Of a stretch of DNA of 6,583 nt, positions 5,138 through 6,583 are shown piece after piece; positions within the stretch are counted from its first letter, which is position 1; every line of letters starts with the position of its first letter. Location: assembly GCA_022759065.1 (NCBI GenBank), contig JAEMPZ010000253.1:1-6583 (forward strand), in the 5' to 3' direction. A program made the translations under genes and the position numbers. The notes below the pieces were generated by a model. The model was given only the letters and a program-made list of their open reading frames with translations, searched no databases and was not told where the DNA came from. The stretch is from Acidobacteriota bacterium (lineage in GTDB: Bacteria > Acidobacteriota > UBA4820 > DSQY01).

Positions 5138-6487
5138 TCACTTCATGCTCCCTGGCAGCGGCTCGCCGGTGGCCCAGGCCAGATTGGCGCGCTCGACCAA
5201 AGCGTCGTGAATCGCCTGGTTCCTCGAAAGCTTGGCCGCCGTCAGCGCCATGTCCGCGTCCAAAAGGTCGGTGATGGAGGCGAGCCCCTCCTTGTATCGC
5301 AGCTCGACGATGCGCTGGTTTTCCTGCGCCTGCGCCACGGCTCCGGTCGTGACCGACACCCGCTCATCGGCCGCCCTGGCCCTGAGCCAGGCCTCTTTGG
5401 CTTGAACGGCCACCTTTTCTCTCAAGTCCTTCAGAGCCTGTTCAGCCTGAAGGGATTGAGCCTTGGCCGTTTCAAGCCGCCCGGCCCTCGCTCCGCCGTC
5501 AAAGAGCGGCACTTTCAACTGAATTCCCACCTGCCAGTTGTCGCCGTACCGCGCCCACTTCTCGGTGTCCCATTCGTAAGAAGCCATCAGCCCCGCCTGC
5601 GGAAGGTAGTCCGCCCTGGCCATCTTCACTCCCTCGGAAGCCTGGTCGCGCTGAATAGCCGTGGCCTTCAAGTCGGGCCTGGCCTCAATCGCCCTTTTCA
5701 TGGCCTCTTCAAGGGCCGGGAGCGGTTCGGCGGGCACCACGAAGGAGCCCAAAGGGGCGACGTTCTCGGAAGCGCCCATTGCGTAGCCTAGATATGCGCG
5801 CGCCACTTCGGCGTCGGCTTTGCGCGCCGCCTCCTGCTGCTCGACGTCGCTCGCGTAAACGCGAATGCGCATGAGGTCGGAATCAAGGACGAGGTCCTGC
5901 TTGTACATCGCCTCGACCTGGTTCAGGTGAGCCCTCGCGGTTTTTGCCGCCTCGCCCATCACCTCCGCCGCCTCTTGTGCCAGGAGGCTTCCGTAAAAAG
6001 CCTCGGTCACGGCGCGGGCCGTCGAAGATTCGGCGAAGGAAACATTCTGCCTGGCAGACTCGATGCCCCATTTCGTGGCCTTGTAGGCCGCCTTCAGCTT
6101 GCCTCCAGTGAAGAGGGGCATGGCCAATTCGAACTTCGTCTGGTAATTGGTCAGCGGGTCGGGGTTGTTGAGCCTGTCAAGGGCGAAGTCCTGCATGGCG
6201 AACTGCGACTGCGTCAGTTTTCCCATGAAGACGTAAACGGGATTGTTGGTCCTCGAAGCCATTTCGGACAACGATATGTCCGGGATGAAATAGCTCCGAG
6301 CCTCGCGGAACTGTCCCTCCTTGGCATTCACGTCCGCCCTTGCCGCTCCGAGAAGCGCGTTGTGCTGCAGCGCCTCGTTCACCGCCGCGTCCAGCGTAAC
6401 CTGGCGCGGGGACTCCTGCGCCAGAGCGGCGGCCGAGAAGAGCGCCAGGGCAACAAAGATAAGCCGCCTGATAGCACCGGCCTTCAT
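5138..6487 (-). CDS. TolC-family outer membrane efflux channel
   Basis: This is a 449-residue outer membrane factor forming the exit duct of the tripartite pump. The Sec signal peptide MKAGAIRRLIFVALALFSAA ends in ALA-QE, with cleavage predicted after A23. The mature protein shows the internal duplication of the OEP family: each half has long Ala/Gln/Glu/Arg helices and a strand ending in P-L-F-x-G-G (PLFTGGK at 124-130 and PLFDGGARAG at 327-336). RYKEGLASITDLLDAD (397-412) is the typical late-helix motif, and the equivalent in the first half is YKQDLVLDSDLMR (195-207). No Cys follows the signal, so it is not a lipoprotein as some NodT-type channels are. I chose the ATG at 6487 because AGGAGG lies 8 bases upstream and the signal peptide starts there. 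A GTG at 6526 would add 13 residues without a better signal. It is the first gene of the operon visible here. Confidence 0.95.
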   Translation of the reverse strand: MKAGAIRRLIFVALALFSAAALAQESPRQVTLDAAVNEALQHNALLGAARADVNAKEGQFREARSYFIPDISLSEMASRTNNPVYVFMGKLTQSQFAMQDFALDRLNNPDPLTNYQTKFELAMPLFTGGKLKAAYKATKWGIESARQNVSFAESSTARAVTEAFYGSLLAQEAAEVMGEAAKTARAHLNQVEAMYKQDLVLDSDLMRIRVYASDVEQQEAARKADAEVARAYLGYAMGASENVAPLGSFVVPAEPLPALEEAMKRAIEARPDLKATAIQRDQASEGVKMARADYLPQAGLMASYEWDTEKWARYGDNWQVGIQLKVPLFDGGARAGRLETAKAQSLQAEQALKDLREKVAVQAKEAWLRARAADERVSVTTGAVAQAQENQRIVELRYKEGLASITDLLDADMALTAAKLSRNQAIHDALVERANLAWATGEPLPGSMK

Positions 6488-6495
6488 CTTGGATT

Positions 6496-6501
6496 CCTCC
6501 T
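6496..6501 (-). promoter_or_regulatory. Shine-Dalgarno of the channel gene
   Basis: AGGAGG on the minus strand (6501-6496) is a near-perfect anti-16S match placed 8 bases before the ATG at 6487. It supports that start over the upstream in-frame GTG at 6526. Confidence 0.85.
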
Positions 6502-6503
6502 GC

Positions 6504-6518
6504 GGCGCCAATGGCGCC
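6504..6518. promoter_or_regulatory. GGCGCC-AAT-GGCGCC palindrome next to the channel Shine-Dalgarno
   Basis: Two copies of the 6-base palindrome GGCGCC (6504-6509 and 6513-6518) flank AAT and end 2 bases from the AGGAGG site. In the mRNA they could form a 6-bp stem with a 3-base loop just upstream of the ribosome site, or the DNA could be a dimeric protein site. In GC-rich DNA this may be chance. The remaining bases to the edge (6519-6583) show no clear -35/-10 promoter, and several minus-strand frames stay open to the edge, so the end of an upstream gene is possible. Confidence 0.3.
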
Positions 6519-6583
6519 CACGGCACAGAAGATGCAACGGCCCCGCCCGGCGTAACAGCGAAGAATGGGGCGGCGGCGAGAAG

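Noticed and set aside
6488..6583. End of an upstream gene or the operon promoter
   Set aside because: Several minus-strand frames are open to the edge, one ending in an ATGA overlap with the channel start, but 96 bases of GC-rich sequence show neither a recognisable protein nor a convincing -35/-10 pair.

Overview
The window carries one compact minus-strand operon of a Gram-negative bacterium. Read in transcription order (right to left), it encodes a TolC-family outer membrane channel (6487-5138), a periplasmic adaptor lipoprotein (5048-3984), a full-length inner-membrane RND pump (3951-730) and a small PII-like protein (719-423). Together these form a complete tripartite efflux machine plus a probable cytoplasmic sensor or modulator. 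Each gene has a strong purine-rich Shine-Dalgarno at normal spacing. Junctions are tight: 10 nt between pump and PII-like gene, 32 nt between adaptor and pump, 89 nt between channel and adaptor.

The gene order (channel, adaptor, pump) and the trailing PII-like gene resemble heavy-metal CBA-type RND operons. The pump's membrane relay motif, however, is the double-aspartate type of multidrug (HAE/AcrB-like) pumps, with arginine where AcrB has its TM10 lysine. The substrate is therefore open. The four Cys and three His of the PII-like protein make a metal or redox input conceivable, but that is inference.

The remaining 422 bases (1-422), downstream of the operon, hold no convincing gene. They are packed with short-period degenerate tandem repeats and palindromes: a heptad array at the left edge, a short nonad array, a first pair of octad arrays in opposite orientation (107-146 and 153-192), a short 8-9 bp periodic stretch, a long imperfect hairpin of the REP/dRS3-like ATTC..GAAT type (236-268), two further palindromes, and a second pair of oppositely oriented octad arrays (301-340 and 367-414) ending just 8 bases from the last stop codon. 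This is the least explained part of the window.

Taxonomy: GC-rich coding DNA, an outer membrane efflux system and repeat-rich intergenic DNA fit a proteobacterium or a deltaproteobacterial-type lineage (Desulfobacterota/Desulfuromonadota). Nothing here fixes the group. No RNA gene, CRISPR array, transposase or clear intrinsic terminator was found. The operon promoter is probably beyond the right edge.
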